A stretch of DNA of 64,000 nucleotides from Paraescarpia echinospica (lineage: Eukaryota > Annelida > Polychaeta > Sabellida > Siboglinidae): the NCBI GenBank assembly GCA_020002185.1, contig CM034534.1, forward strand, positions 61,360,067 through 61,424,066, in the 5' to 3' direction. The notes under the pieces were generated by a model. The model saw only the letters and a list, made by a program, of their open reading frames with translations. It was not told the origin of the DNA and did not search any database. The position numbers were made by a program, and so were the translations under genes. This document shows positions 11,036 to 22,900 of the stretch, one piece after another; position 1 is the first letter of the stretch, and each line of letters opens with the position of its first letter.

Positions 11036-11380
11036 GGTGTAAGACTACATTAAGGATTCGTCCGCCATTACCCACCGAAAGAGTGCCCCTGACAATACCG
11101 TTTTGGTGTGATGTGTGAATTTTTTTCGAGCACTTTGACATGGCACATGTTAATCCAATGAATACTGAATGTACTACTGCATTAGATCTTTCACGAGGTA
11201 GCAATACACATTTTTCCGAAAAATGAGGTATGATAATTTCACGAGTTTTCCGCAGCACTTGTGTCAATGGAGGTTAAATATGCTGCGAAATCTTCAAGAA
11301 AATCGTAAGACAAATTTTGCAGGAAATGAAGGAAACGTTGTAATGGCCGCCTGTGTAAAAGTTAAATGTGGTCTTAACCC
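11036..11380. mobile_element. MITE family B, copy 2 (345 bp), inverted relative to copy 1
   Basis: Termini GGTGTAAGACTACATTAA and, from the right, GGGTTAAGACCACATTTAA, with ATGT at 11032-11035 and 11381-11384. Internal sequence is the reverse complement of copy 1 with an internal deletion. Together the two copies form a roughly 1-kb imperfect palindrome. Confidence 0.85.
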
Positions 11381-11587
11381 ATGTCTTGGCACTCGGCTCT
11401 TCATATGCCCGCCTTGCACAGCTCTCTTCGTCCGCGCGACCTGTCGGCCGCACAGTGACGGGGTCGTGGACAAAACGAACATAATTATTGTGTTGATGTA
11501 TTTCTATAGATGTCAACCAGACACGGTGTGCTCCAGAGGTATACAGACAGGGCTACATATGCCCGATGTAATTGGCGTATTATTACC

Positions 11588-11710
11588 GGTTTGTGTGTGT
11601 GTGCGTGCGTTTGTGTATGCGGCGTGCGTGCGTTCGTGCGGCGTGAGTGTATGTGTGTTTGTGCGTGCATGCGTGCGAACGAGCGTGCGTGTGGGGGCTT
11701 ACGTGAGTGC
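11588..11710 (+). repeat. Degenerate (TG)n/(CGTG)n tract
   Basis: Purine-pyrimidine alternating stretch with CGTG interruptions. Overlapping ORFs here are low-complexity. Confidence 0.8.
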
Positions 11711-11997
11711 GTGCGTGGAGAAAAACAAGCTTCAAAGGGTCTTTCTGTAAACCCATGCAACCGGTCTCAGCAATATTGCTAATACAGCATGTTTATAATC
11801 TAACTGCTTGTTCTTTTGTTTTATAAACTAAACACTTCGCGGGCGCAACTTTCAAATTGCGAACACTTTTATGAGCTTATTAAACACAATTTAGTGGGCA
11901 GTATATCTTCGGCATATTTATTCTAGTATTCAGAACATTATATTAAAAATGAGAAATTAACCCGCAGCCTCGCGTTAACAAGCTTGTTTACGCGAAG

Positions 11998-12240
11998 TTT
12001 GTGAAGTAATTACGACGTTAACAGGTGTGCCTTTTATTGCCGGAGTGTCTTTATACACGAGGGACAACTATAATAGCATTATTATTGTTAAATTATAATA
12101 AATGACTTGTGTTCTATGAAATAAAGAGATTTGTGAAGTAATTACGACGTTAACAGTTTGTTGCCGGAGTGTCTTTATACATGAAGGACAACTATAATAG
12201 CATTATTATAGTTGTATTATAATAAATGACTTGTGTTCTA
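11998..12240 (+). repeat. Two direct copies of a ~115-bp unit
   Basis: TTTGTGAAGTAATTACGACG begins the unit at 11998 and again near 12130. Both copies continue through GCCGGAGTGTCTTTATACA to AATGACTTGTGTTCTA. A second dispersed pair follows: GGCGTCATTTACTA with CAACGTGTTGCAG at about 12256 and again at 12775. No genes seen between 11.7 and 13.3 kb. Confidence 0.7.
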
Positions 12241-12495
12241 AATGAACGGTGTGCAGGCGTCATTTACTAATCAACGTGTTGCAGGTTATCTCGTCAATCT
12301 ACATTATCATAGTTGCATTGCAATTATTTGTGTTCTAATTGAACAAACCCACCCAGGTCTGAATTTGACAGAGCTCCACGCACTAGAACCACACGCTATA
12401 GGAATCCATTCATACCGTCTGCAATACACATTTTCAATGCACACATAGACATATAGATGCAGACGTTGCTGCTCCGGCTACTGTCTTCAATGCAT

Positions 12496-12546
12496 ACAGT
12501 GTGTGGGTGTGGGTGTGGGTGTGGGTGTGGGTGTGGGTGTGTATAT
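12496..12546 (+). repeat. (GTGGGT)n hexanucleotide repeat
   Basis: About six units of GTGTGG/GTGGGT. Confidence 0.85.
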
Positions 12547-13369
12547 GTGATACTTAAACTAAGTTATAGTAATGGATTTGCATGATTACTTAGTGAATGC
12601 TTGAACTGAGCTGGTACTGATGTAAAATACTTGTTTATATTACTATTTTTTATGTATGAGTGCGTGAGGGTTGATTTTGTTTTTATGCCCTAGAGTTGAC
12701 GGCAGACGTGCAATTTCTCAATGTCGGGATCACTAAAGTTGTACAGCATTTTATCGTATTGTAGCTTTGTACAGGCGTCATTTACTAGTCAACGTGTTGC
12801 AGAAATACACAAAGCTATCTCGTCAATCTACATTAGACTACATTTATTATTCCGAACTACGACGCGCTTAATCTAGCACCATAATTAAACGATTCCTATC
12901 TTCATATGTGTAACATGGAAGTAAGGGGTTGTCGCATAAATTCGCAAAAAGTCCTAAACACGTATAGCATTACGACGTACACCCTAGTAACCCTATTGGT
13001 GGTGGAGTCGCCACCAGGTTTTTTAAAGAAAAAGTCAACCGCATCAATGGCGCCACTGAACGAGGTAACTGGAATTAATGCACATTGACGATTTAGTTGC
13101 ACATTTTAGTGTTTCTTATATGTGGTAGTATAATTATAACATATATCATATACTTGACTTGTCGCAGATAGGACTAATCGGCGAAGGTTTGCTTCCTTTC
13201 CACATATGTTGTTTGCATGGAGTATCACTATTATGCTTCGGCATAAAACAATGACGATACAATGGCCGGGCTGTCACTATACAGAATATGTTTGGATTTG
13301 GACAAACTGTTCTATTAACCTATGATACTTCTTATAGTCATGACTTACAGAACAATGCAGGCCGGAACG

Positions 13370-13690
13370 GCGATTTTAAAGTTGTTTCTCTTAAACGAGT
13401 GTCTTACATTAAGTTATGGGATCATTTCAGAACGTCGATGTCCGATATCAGGCGAAATTATCTCGTTTGGGGAAGGTGGTCAGAGACAGTTTCATCTGCT
13501 TCAGATCGATACTGTTAATATATTGATATCATCATATTAATGTTTACAAACTTTCGTCTGAGGGCGAGGTGGTGGGGGGTTGAGACCAAATGAAAGAAGT
13601 ATTGTCTGACATAGGACATCTGCGTTTTGAGGTGATCCCTAAGGTGTTGTAGTTTGAACCGATATATTAAATACCGCACAGTTTGACAGC
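13370..13690. repeat. Divergent inverted repeat, ~130-bp arms
   Basis: Sequence at about 13370-13510 resembles the reverse complement of 13545-13690: GGGATCAYYTCARAACG followed by GATGTCCKATRTCAG aligns in both. Arms are clearly diverged. No coding potential is supported. Confidence 0.45.
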
Positions 13691-14463
13691 GGACGCATGA
13701 GTCCACCTCTAATGACGGATAATTGGCAGAATAGATTTGTGTATTGTTTGTAAGAGATCCTGAAATAACCTATAAATACATATTAACACATGACTCTTGT
13801 TACTTAGTTACCACTCTGTGTTGACACCATAAATATAACACTAAGTGTTCAGTTTAGGACTTGGTCGTAGGGAGTAGTGATTGCTTTACAGCAAGATCGT
13901 TTGGTTAACGGACTACGTCAGCATGTTGAACTCATTCTTTAATTATTGCATGTCTCGGGAAATGTTATTGGAATATTACTGCACAAATCGATGCCCAAGA
14001 AAATTATGGATTAACATGTACCGCTTTGAAATAATTCGGTAAGTGTCCAGATATTATAATACTAACGTCGTAGGCTTTATTGCAGTACTCTTGGACTCGT
14101 CGGCACTTTGCGCTTATCTGTACAAATAATGAAATTTAATGTTAGCAGCGTTCATATGTTTACAAAAACGGAGGAATATATGAGAATGGCTGGTTATATA
14201 TATATGCCTAGTCGTAGCCGAACTGTCGCCGGTCTTATGATATGTCAAAGGTTTTGTTGTTCTCTTGCCAAATATTCATTGCTTTGGGTGGCAATATGTT
14301 GTTTCATTGTAAGGCAAGTTTGAAATCGTTTCCCTAAGCATTGTATAAATATAATGTATAAATAACCCATAACTGATGCGTCAGAATGAGAAAATTCGGA
14401 TTTCTGATCAACATCAGGGTATTTTGTAATAAAGGGGAGTGCCTCCTGAACGAAACACTATTG

Positions 14464-14578
14464 TGAGACGCATAAACGGTGGCGCCGCTTCATGGGTCAC
14501 AAACGGTGGCGCCGCCTCACGGGGTCACAAACGGTGGCGTCGCCTCACGGGGTTACACACGGTAGCGCCGCCCCAGGG
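14464..14578 (+). repeat. 27-bp GC-rich minisatellite, ~4 copies
   Basis: Unit AAACGGTGGCGCCGCCTCAC plus GGGGTCAC, diverging to the right. The 70-codon ORF across it is a consequence of the repeat. Confidence 0.75.
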
Positions 14579-14649
14579 GCTCTGGTTGACCGAGTCTATT
14601 CACAACACAGTCCCGCCTATTAAAGGCTCGCTAGGTAGCGAACTGTCTT

Positions 14650-16640
14650 GACTCACCGAGAATCCGCTAGAGGGCGATCTGTTTTGATTCACCTCGCCCA
14701 AAACCGACTATTGAATGGCCACATCTACCCTCAGAAAAGGCCAGATAAATGGCAACTGAAACAAAATTTAGTACATCTAAATATGTCAACGTCGAACTAG
14801 CACACAAATTTCAATTAAATCGAGCGATCCCAGATACTCACGTTTTGATAGAATGTGTCTTAGATTCCAGCGACTCATATCTTGGAATTATATTAGACTC
14901 CAACAGTAAAATTAATCTGGTCAAATGACATAGTTGATTTACTTGCATAGGCCAAATGGACCCCTCGATGTCCTCTTGGATTATACACGCCCTCCCCCGT
15001 CTTCTCCTTGCTCCCTAGCGCGGTGAAGTAGACGTCACTCGGTAGTTTGTCCTGCGCTGCTTGTTAATACTCTCTGTCTCCCTCTGTCTCCTGCAGTGGT
15101 GTTCTAGTCTTCGCTGTCCGCTCCTGCCCTCCAAGGCGAGACCTCGGAGGTCAGGTGTCGTTTCGGTTCACCGTTGTTCATCTTCTTCTGCTACCCTCTG
15201 TAGGGTCCTATGCTCTTGCTGTCAGTCTATTATCGCTAATGATTTGCACATCGCCTGCCCATCTCTATCTGCTTCAAACTGTATTCATTTTAGGCGTTTT
15301 GTTTTGTATTTTCACGATAAATTCATCTTCTCATGCTCATCCCCTCCATTCTGTTCTGTTTACAGCATGCCGCTGTTTTCATCGGGAGACCAGTGTCATG
15401 TTTGATTTGGTAATTCCCTCTCTTCAGTGGCCATCGTCTGTTTGGATATCCCTTGCCGTCTCTCTTGAAAGCTAGGTTTTCTCTTGGTATACGGTAAACA
15501 TGTCCAAACCACAAAGTCTTCAGTATCTGATAATACAAATTATGCCAATGATTTAGTATCTAAGTTATCTGATGTCGTAGGCGTGATTAAAAGAACTCTA
15601 GACGAATGTGAAATTGATGATAGCGATTTCGCCGAAACCCGAGTAGCCTACTTCTTACACTGAATTCCAACACTATCGCAATATGGACAGTTTGAAATAA
15701 AATACGTATTAAGCCTACTAGAAATTGCATTTGCAATTGCGGTTTTGGAATGAGCTTATGTACGACCAGATGGAACGGCGTTGGGTTCCATTGACTAGCA
15801 ACCACAGTAATTTTTATCATCACACTTTACACACTTTAATCATCTGTACGTTGGTGCAACGTTGCTACAATGTGACTAAGCCTCAACGTTCCACGATGTC
15901 GTATATATACGTTATGTATTAGCACAGTTTGACATTGTGACCGCTAAATCATTAAGGAAGTGGTCACCGAATGATGTGTCATTGTCTGACTGCTCATACG
16001 CCACGGTGCACACAAACATAAATTAACACACAAAACAGTGTTCTTTTCATGGTCATGGAAATCGAGTTTCGGTGGGCTGGAATTGCCAAAATTCAATTTT
16101 TCTGATATAAAAAATGCTCCTACTCCGGCTGGCGGTACATACACAAAAATGCAGAAGACAGCTTAAGTTATGTTTATTATGACGTAAATTTGAAAGTTGT
16201 CCGCGTTAACATTACATAAAACGTTCCCAGTTGACCGGCGCTCCTCGGGAAAATCGCAGAATATAGGCGTAACGTAATGAGCAACCGGTTTACGCCCGTC
16301 AAAAGTACGGTATGCTCCCAAAACCGAAAAGAACCCTTAACTATCGATGTCTTTCGAAAACAGTAAAGGCGTTACTTTTCTTCCGAAGATCTTACATTGA
16401 TCCCTGAAAGTTTGGCGCCCGAGATACATACCGTCTAGAACAAAAACATTAACTTACATACCCCTTATACGTACACGCACGGACGCACTCACGCACTCGA
16501 TGATAGTTAGATTAACACACTACACGTTGAAGCTTCAAAGAACGGAATCAATTCACGCCCGGATAAATTACTTGCACATGCAGCTCTGTGCAGTAGCTAT
16601 GCGGCCAGCTGGCAACAGATTAGCATCCCTTAAGGCCGGC
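14650..16640. other. No recognised gene; possible LINE tail at 15320-15540 (-)
   Basis: The minus-strand frame at 15538-15323 reads LWFGHVYRIPREN with a basic GYPNRRW segment, as at the extreme C-terminus of RTE-like reverse transcriptases (FGHV...GRPRRRW). It is short and isolated, so weak. The rest of the interval shows no supported feature. Confidence 0.3.
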
Positions 16641-17230
16641 GGTCACCAACCGATTTGTGTAGCTTAGTCGGCGACAAATCGTGTCTCAAGGTGTCGGCAG
16701 GTGTCGCCGACTAAGGAAAATGCAGTGTCCGGAGTTCTTACGACAAAAGACAAGGCCTTAGTCTTAGACGGCGACTAAGGGACATTCCAAAATCGAATAT
16801 CCCCGATGGTGTCCGTGTAACAAAAGACGCGACAAATGCAGTGTCCGTCGACAGGTCCTTGGTCGGCGACACCCCGCAACACCGACCAAACACATGAGCC
16901 AATCAGCAGTCGCCTGGCCACTGACGTCACACACGTACCAGTGGCCAAAAAAACGTAGGGTGATGGTCAGTCGTTAAGAGGGGGAGATGGGAGCACGACA
17001 TCGGGTCGTTTGCTTCTCAATCGCAGGCTTGATCAGATCGAGTAGGAACGTGAAAACCTCTGGTGTCATCCGTGAGAAATTATGGTAAACGTCCATACCA
17101 TTTTCCCGTAACCCCTGTAGTAGGCTGTACTAGATTATAATGTGCTCCATGCTGCTCACGGGCGAGCAGATGAGCCTTGACCCACTGCTTGCGTTTACGG
17201 TTTTGTCTTGCCTTTTCCTTTCTTCTGCGC
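16640..17230 (-). pseudogene. PIF/Harbinger transposase remnant
   Basis: Reading the minus strand from about 17220: RKRKQWVKAHLLAREQHGAH, a frameshift, then LLQGLRENGMDVYHNFSRMT, PEVFTFLLDLIKPAIEK, then an in-frame stop and RLTITL. This is the N-terminal signature of PIF/Harbinger nucleases (WVR.WL.RR, FRNF.RM.P..F..LL). The catalytic DDE region is absent. Downstream, 16650-16930 is rich in inverted TTAGTCGGCGACA/TGTCGCCGACTAA blocks, and related text reappears near 18500, so these may be element ends. Two or more lesions make it non-functional. Confidence 0.65.
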
Positions 17231-17516
17231 TGTCACAGCGACGTCAATGCTAACATGGATAATGCTAGATCTCTCGTTGACTCCATCTTTTTCTTCTGTG
17301 GTTATCAAATCGGTAATTGTAGTGACAATTTTTTCTTTCTCAAAGCAGCAAACAGACATGTAGAAAAAGGCGAAACACAACGGCGTTCTATGCAACGGGT
17401 AGTCGGCGGGGTACTCACTATATTCCATAGGTGACGCCACTTTTCGTAGTAGTAATCCTAGCTAACATCAGATGGCAGTAGGGGCTGCGACATGTTGCTA
17501 CAAAATTGCCCTTGCA

Positions 17517-17974
17517 GGGCTCAGCACACTGTTAGATTTTTTTTATTGGCGACCATGTTAACGTTTTGTGTGATTATAAGAAAACGTGACCTACAAAGTT
17601 TCTTAAACTTCTCACCTGCTGTTATTATCATCTCGTTGACACGCTGGTCGAGTTTAGTAAAATGTAATATTTCTAGCTCTTTTAAAATGCCAGTATGTGT
17701 TACACCCGTCAATATTTACGAAGGATGTAGGCAGTAATCCGGCTAAAAGGTCAACTAGCCAAATTGTTGCCAAATACCCTTCCGCTTAGTAAAATCAGCT
17801 ACAAATGCACAATTTTACTGTCAACAGCTTCTACAATCACACCGGGAAATCTGACTACTCAAAAAATGCACTTATGTCAGAGCAAGTGAATTTAGTAAAA
17901 AATCATTTCTCAAAAATAAATTGCACTTTTTTTCGTCTGTAACCAAGCAGGAAGTCTAACCATGTCCTGACCCC
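17517..17974. mobile_element. MITE family A, copy 3, inverted
   Basis: Reverse-complement copy of the 4626-5061 element, diverged. It starts GGGCTCAGCACACTGTTAGA and ends CTGACCCC. The flanks are TGCA at 17513-17516 and TGCA at 17975-17978, which defines a 4-bp target duplication. Confidence 0.8.
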
Positions 17975-18196
17975 TGCAGTGTTAGTCTCGCTTAACCGAC
18001 TCTCGCCTGGCTGCGTGACTTCGCCAGAACGATAGCCTGGCCCAGAGTCGCGTTTTGACTGCCCACTTGTTGACAGACATGAGAGCTGCCACCTAGTGAA
18101 TATGCATGTGATTAAAAGGCACTAAACTACGAAAACAAGTTTAATGTCGGTTTATTTTGTGTGTGACATGTTTCAATATACGTTTAATGTTGAACA

Positions 18197-18268
18197 GTTG
18201 TCGTAGTTGTTGTAGTTGTCGTAGTTGTTGTAGTTGTCGTAGTTGTCGTAGTTGTTGTAGTTGTTGCT
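18197..18268 (+). repeat. 9-bp minisatellite (TTGTCGTAG/TTGTTGTAG)n
   Basis: About eight units alternating GTCGTAGTT and GTTGTAGTT. Confidence 0.9.
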
Positions 18269-18718
18269 GATAAAAGTGTATCCTTATTTAATTTGATATT
18301 CCATAGTTGGCCTGAGAGCCAATCATCGTCTCTACCCGAATGAATTTTTGTGTAAAGCCCCCTACCGGTAACATTGGCTGGAGCTTAATAATCCAGGCCC
18401 CAGTGAGAGGCCAAGCGAATGCTGCCACCTCACGGCGCCTGGATAATCGAGGCTATTGCAGTATCCGTGCACACCGTTGCGACACGACCTTACAACTTGT
18501 CGCCGACCAAGCACATTCCCGACAGGTGTCCGTGTGCTATGTCGGCAATCTTGTTTGGTCACGGGCGGCCTTTAGCATACACGTGGATAGAAAAAATCTG
18601 GAATCGAAAGGAGCGACGTTAATTTACAGTAAAATCCGTGCGTAAACCTTCACGACCACCATTGCCGACTATGTCGGTGCGCGCGAGTGTTTATACGTTC
18701 TTGTTTACGTGTCGATCG

Positions 18719-19151
18719 TCAAACACTGCAGAACGGGGCACACTCGTGAACAAACATCAGTCCAACACGTGGAATGTGTGCCGCATATATGCGTCAAACA
18801 CTGCAGAACGGGGCACACTCGTGAACAAACATCAGTCCAACACGTGGAATGTGTGCCGCATATATGCGTCAAACACTGCAGAACGGGGCACACTCGTGAA
18901 CAAACATCAGTCCAACACGTGGAATGTGTGCCGCATATATGCGTCAAACACTGCAGAACGGGGCACACTCGTGAACAAACATCAGTCCAACACGTGGAAT
19001 GTGTGCCGCATATATGCGTCAAACACTGCAGAACGGGGCACACTCGTGAACAAACATCAGTCCAACACGTGGAATGTGTGCCGCATATATGCGTCAAACA
19101 CTGCAGAACGGGGCACACTCGTGAACAAACATCAGTCCAACACGTGGAATG
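18719..19151 (+). repeat. 75-bp tandem repeat, six near-identical copies
   Basis: Units start at 18719, 18794, 18869, 18944, 19019 and 19094; the last is partial. Units are essentially identical. Each contains the 12-bp palindrome CGCATATATGCG and a CACGTG E-box-like site. Because 75 is a multiple of three, two + frames and one - frame stay open for about 150-180 codons. That alone explains the ORFs, although each unit also places Cys and His at regular spacing. Confidence 0.95.
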
Positions 19152-19169
19152 CGTATGTTCCAAAGTAGC

Positions 19170-19930
19170 ATGTAACAGTTATTGCAACGTTTCAAGTACG
19201 TTTCAATATTTCACTTATTCAACTTTGGACACTGGTAGCTTCAATAATGTATAAAAAAAACTTGTAAACATTGAGCAGCATTAGCTTCGAGAACGTACAA
19301 GAAGAACGCGTCTTGCAATACAGATGTAGTTGCATGGACGCGATAGCAGCAAACATGTTCATGTGGACGTTTTCGCTGCTATGATAGTTGATAAATTCAC
19401 TACAGTTTTGTAGACGAAGTAGTCATTTTGACGGTATCCCTGAGTTGTAGGGATAGAGCATGCAAACAGCAATCGTCCGTCGTGTTGGACGGCAAATATA
19501 CCGCATCTTACGAACGTCACGTTACTGCGCATGTCTGATCGGGGGATGGGGGGTGGGTGCTATTTAAACATTTTCGCGATTACGTTCTCAACTCTGCCAC
19601 GAACAAACAAGGGATGTATGGGTATTGTTGAAAATTCTCACGAAAAATACTTCTTTCTAAATATTTTAATTAGTTATATTTTACTCCAAAATACAATACA
19701 ATTCTACCGTGCGATCGACGTGTTTACAGTGTGCAAGTTTCAATCTTCTATTTCTGCCAGTTTTACACGATTTCAACTGTGAGTTTTAATACCATACGTA
19801 CAGAACACTTGGCGATTACACCTAGAAGGTGTATCGTGCATCAAGCTGTACATATGTGAGATATTTTAATTATTTTAATATTCAACTGGATAATTGATCC
19901 ATTATCGCCCAACCAGTGATTAACAGGTGC
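19170..19930. other. No recognised feature
   Basis: Unique-looking AT-rich sequence. No ORF with family resemblance. Confidence 0.4.
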
Positions 19931-19949
19931 CGGACCAGCAGGTAAAAGC

Positions 19950-22900
19950 TTACCGGTCACCAGTTTGAACAGTCAAAGGTTCCGCCTGAACAGTCATGGG
20001 CAGCGAGCCTAGCCTGGTGGCTAACGGTCCGTGTGATGACTGTTGCTGCTCACCTGTTCTAACTGTGCACTTGCCACCAGTCGACGCCACCTGTGATCCG
20101 GCAAGTGAAAAGATAACTGGAAAAGCAAACGCGACTGGGAATAAGACTCCGTTATTCTCTTGGAGTAACATTGCTCCGAGTCCGGTATCGGACGCATCTG
20201 TACGCAAGACAAAGGGTCTGTTTACGTCAGGCAATTTGAGGATAGGCGCCTTACACAGGGCCTGTTCAGTTGAATGAAGGCCTTATCTGCCTCATCATTC
20301 CAACTTACCTTGTTAGGCTGTTTTGCCTTTGTGAGATCAGTCAATGGAGCCGCGATTCTGGAATACCCATTAACAAACTTCCGGTAATATCCTGCTAAAC
20401 CTAGAAAAGACCTCACTTGTTTCTTCGTGGTAGGAATGGGCGCATTCCTAATCTTGTTTACCTTGTCTTCCTGGATCTTCACTTCTCCTTGTCCTACTTT
20501 TTGTCCCAGGAAATCGACAGATTCAAACCCAAGAAAACACTTCGACGGTTTTATTGTGAGACCCGCTTGTCTCACTCGGACGAACACTGCCCGCAGTGTT
20601 GATAAGTGATCGGCCCATGTTGAGGTGTGAATCAATACATCGTCAACATAATTGGTAACACCACCGAGGCCATCTAAGAGTATGCGCATCATGCGACTGT
20701 ACGATGCGCCGGCGTTGACTAGACCGAAAGGCATGACGCAGAATTGGAACAACCCTTGGGGAGTACAAAATGCGGTTTTCTCCTTATCTTCCGGTTCCAT
20801 CCTTATTTGCCAGTAGCCTTTGCAGAAATCTAGTTTGGACAAGTACCTATCCTGCCCCACCTCAGCCAAGATAGTATCGGGATTTGGCATAGGTTCTGCA
20901 TCGAATTTAGTAACCTTGTTTAACTGGCGAAAATCTACTACCGGTCTGTATGTGGAGTCAGATTTACGAATTAGCAACAAAGGCGATGAGTACGATGAAT
21001 GAGATGACTCAATCACGCCCATTTTTCGCATCTTCTCAACCTCCTGTTTTATCACTCCCAACTTGGCTAATGGAATAGGGTACGGTTTGCATCTCACGGG
21101 ACTAGAGGACGTTACCTCAATGGCATGGGACAAGAGACTAGTTTTCCCTGGAGTGCTTGAAAAGATGGAAGGAAATTCTTCCATCAGCTGTTTCAAGTCC
21201 CGTGTCTGATCAGGTGATAAACTATCACTCACATGGACGTCCTCAATGTTTTCCTCTCTCTCAGGGATGGGAAAATCCTCATCAGTCTCACATTCAGGTT
21301 GTTCTTCGACAACAGCAGCTAAACCTAGCATCTCCACATTACCTCTCTCTGTCACTGGGGTTAAGTGACCTACCAAATCTATCGCTACCTTTTCATTGGG
21401 CGTTTTTACGATGGGGATCATTTGTACTGCAGCCTTAGGGACATTGTCTCGACTAACGGTCCTCTGACATATGTCACATGACTGGCATAATCTACGGATA
21501 TCACCTGCTATCCCTGGCCAGTAGAAGTTAAGGAGGATTCTGTCTATCGACTTCCTAATTCCCTGATGTTCAGATGGGATGGTTTCATGTTCCAACGTCA
21601 TGACTCGATTGCGCAAAACTCTGGGGACTACTAGTTGTTTCACAATCTCACCCTCTTTCTCTTTCTGATACAAGCGATAAAGGAACCCCCTTTCGATCAT
21701 GAATTGACTTGCTTTTTCTCCCTTAGGTTTCCCTTTAGTCTCTTCAGCCGAATCAAAGCATTTCTTTAAGGTCTCATCCCCCTTTTGCTCTGTCAAGAAA
21801 TCATCGGCGGAAATACTCGCACCAACAACTTGAGGCACTATCAAAGGTTTTGTGGGCTTGGAAAGGCGCTCCCGTTGAGCATGGGTTTCCACAGCACAAC
21901 CAGTGTCATTCAAAGGGGTCTCAACATTAACGGGGACACCATCTGACTTGGTTCCTCGAAAAGGAGAATCTTCACTGTTATCGGAACAGGGCAAATTTAA
22001 TTCAACAACGTTGCCAATGACTAAGTCATAAACGGGGTTGTTTAGACGTAGGGCTTCAATTTCTCCTGTGAAAAAAGGAGTTCTCACATAGCACCGGGCA
22101 GTCGGGACTTCAATGACGGATCGGTCCATCAGCATAAGGACTTTGGTTTTCCCAGTTAACTGATCTTCCGGAACTAGGCTTCGTCGTACAACGACTCCGT
22201 TACACCCGCTGTCGCGTAGTACTTTCACTGGGGATCCCCCCACATACCCCTCTACAACCGGTAAGTTACAACTGTTTTCATGTTGTACACAAGCACTAGC
22301 ATTTACGGGGATCTTACATCCACATTGCAAAGTGACATCAGTCCCACCCACAGGACATTGGTGACCAGGGGAATTCTGGTTTAGCACAACTGCACAATTC
22401 CCAACCACTGGTTTCATCCTTTGCGGTGGAGGATTCCTATTCTGCACTCCCACTGTACACTGGCTTGCGATGTGACCTGGCCGATTACAAAGGAAACATG
22501 TACGCGGCGGAGGAACGGGCCGCGGGGTAGGGCTAGAAATAGGGTACCTCCCCTCCCCTGATCTACTTTTCGGGACGGGTGAAGGGACGGGAGTGGGTCG
22601 GACTCGGTCTCGACGATTTTCCCGTTTACCATAAGATGAATGGGCATCTGTAAATGTTCTCACCAACTCTAACAAATTCTCTTTCCCCACCGGTTTGTGT
22701 TCTCTCAGAAACACGGACAGTTCCCTAGGGCACATAAACAAGAATTGCTCTCTCAGAATGAGTTCCTTAAGGCCCTCGAAAGACTCATTAATGTTTGACA
22801 AAGAAATCCACTGAGTCAAATAATGCTCCATACGAGCAAAATACTGCGACACTGTTTCGGTCGAATTTAAAGAACAGGTGTAAAACTTCTTACGAAAATC

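Larger units (their letters stand above)
10152..11470 (+). pseudogene. CYLD-like CAP-Gly coding remnant split by two MITEs
   Basis: GC-richer coding sequence in three blocks: 10152-10380, 10831-11035 and 11385-about 11470. Block 1 encodes AGVEFDNPVGSGNGM, then RLFQ and HAALVPVLGLVKA, the Gly-rich core of a CAP-Gly domain. Blocks 2 and 3 encode GSRV, VRWLGNL, NPVAGLEMDDEDTACYTDGT and then GTRLFICPPCTALFVRATC, a second CAP-Gly. Removing the two MITEs and one copy of each target duplication joins the blocks. A one-base frame change remains in block 2 within a GA run (about 10950). The multi-CAP-Gly layout is like the deubiquitinase CYLD; CAP-Gly domains bind EEY/zinc-knuckle or proline-rich partners. 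The 5' end is cut by the tandem duplication and the 3' end is unclear, so I call it a pseudogene fragment. Confidence 0.7.

Noticed and set aside
18719..19151. CRISPR-like array
   Set aside because: Contiguous tandem copies without unique spacers, in eukaryotic DNA.
18638..19254. Long ORFs on both strands of the 75-bp array
   Set aside because: The period is divisible by three, so open frames are automatic. No domain or splice context.
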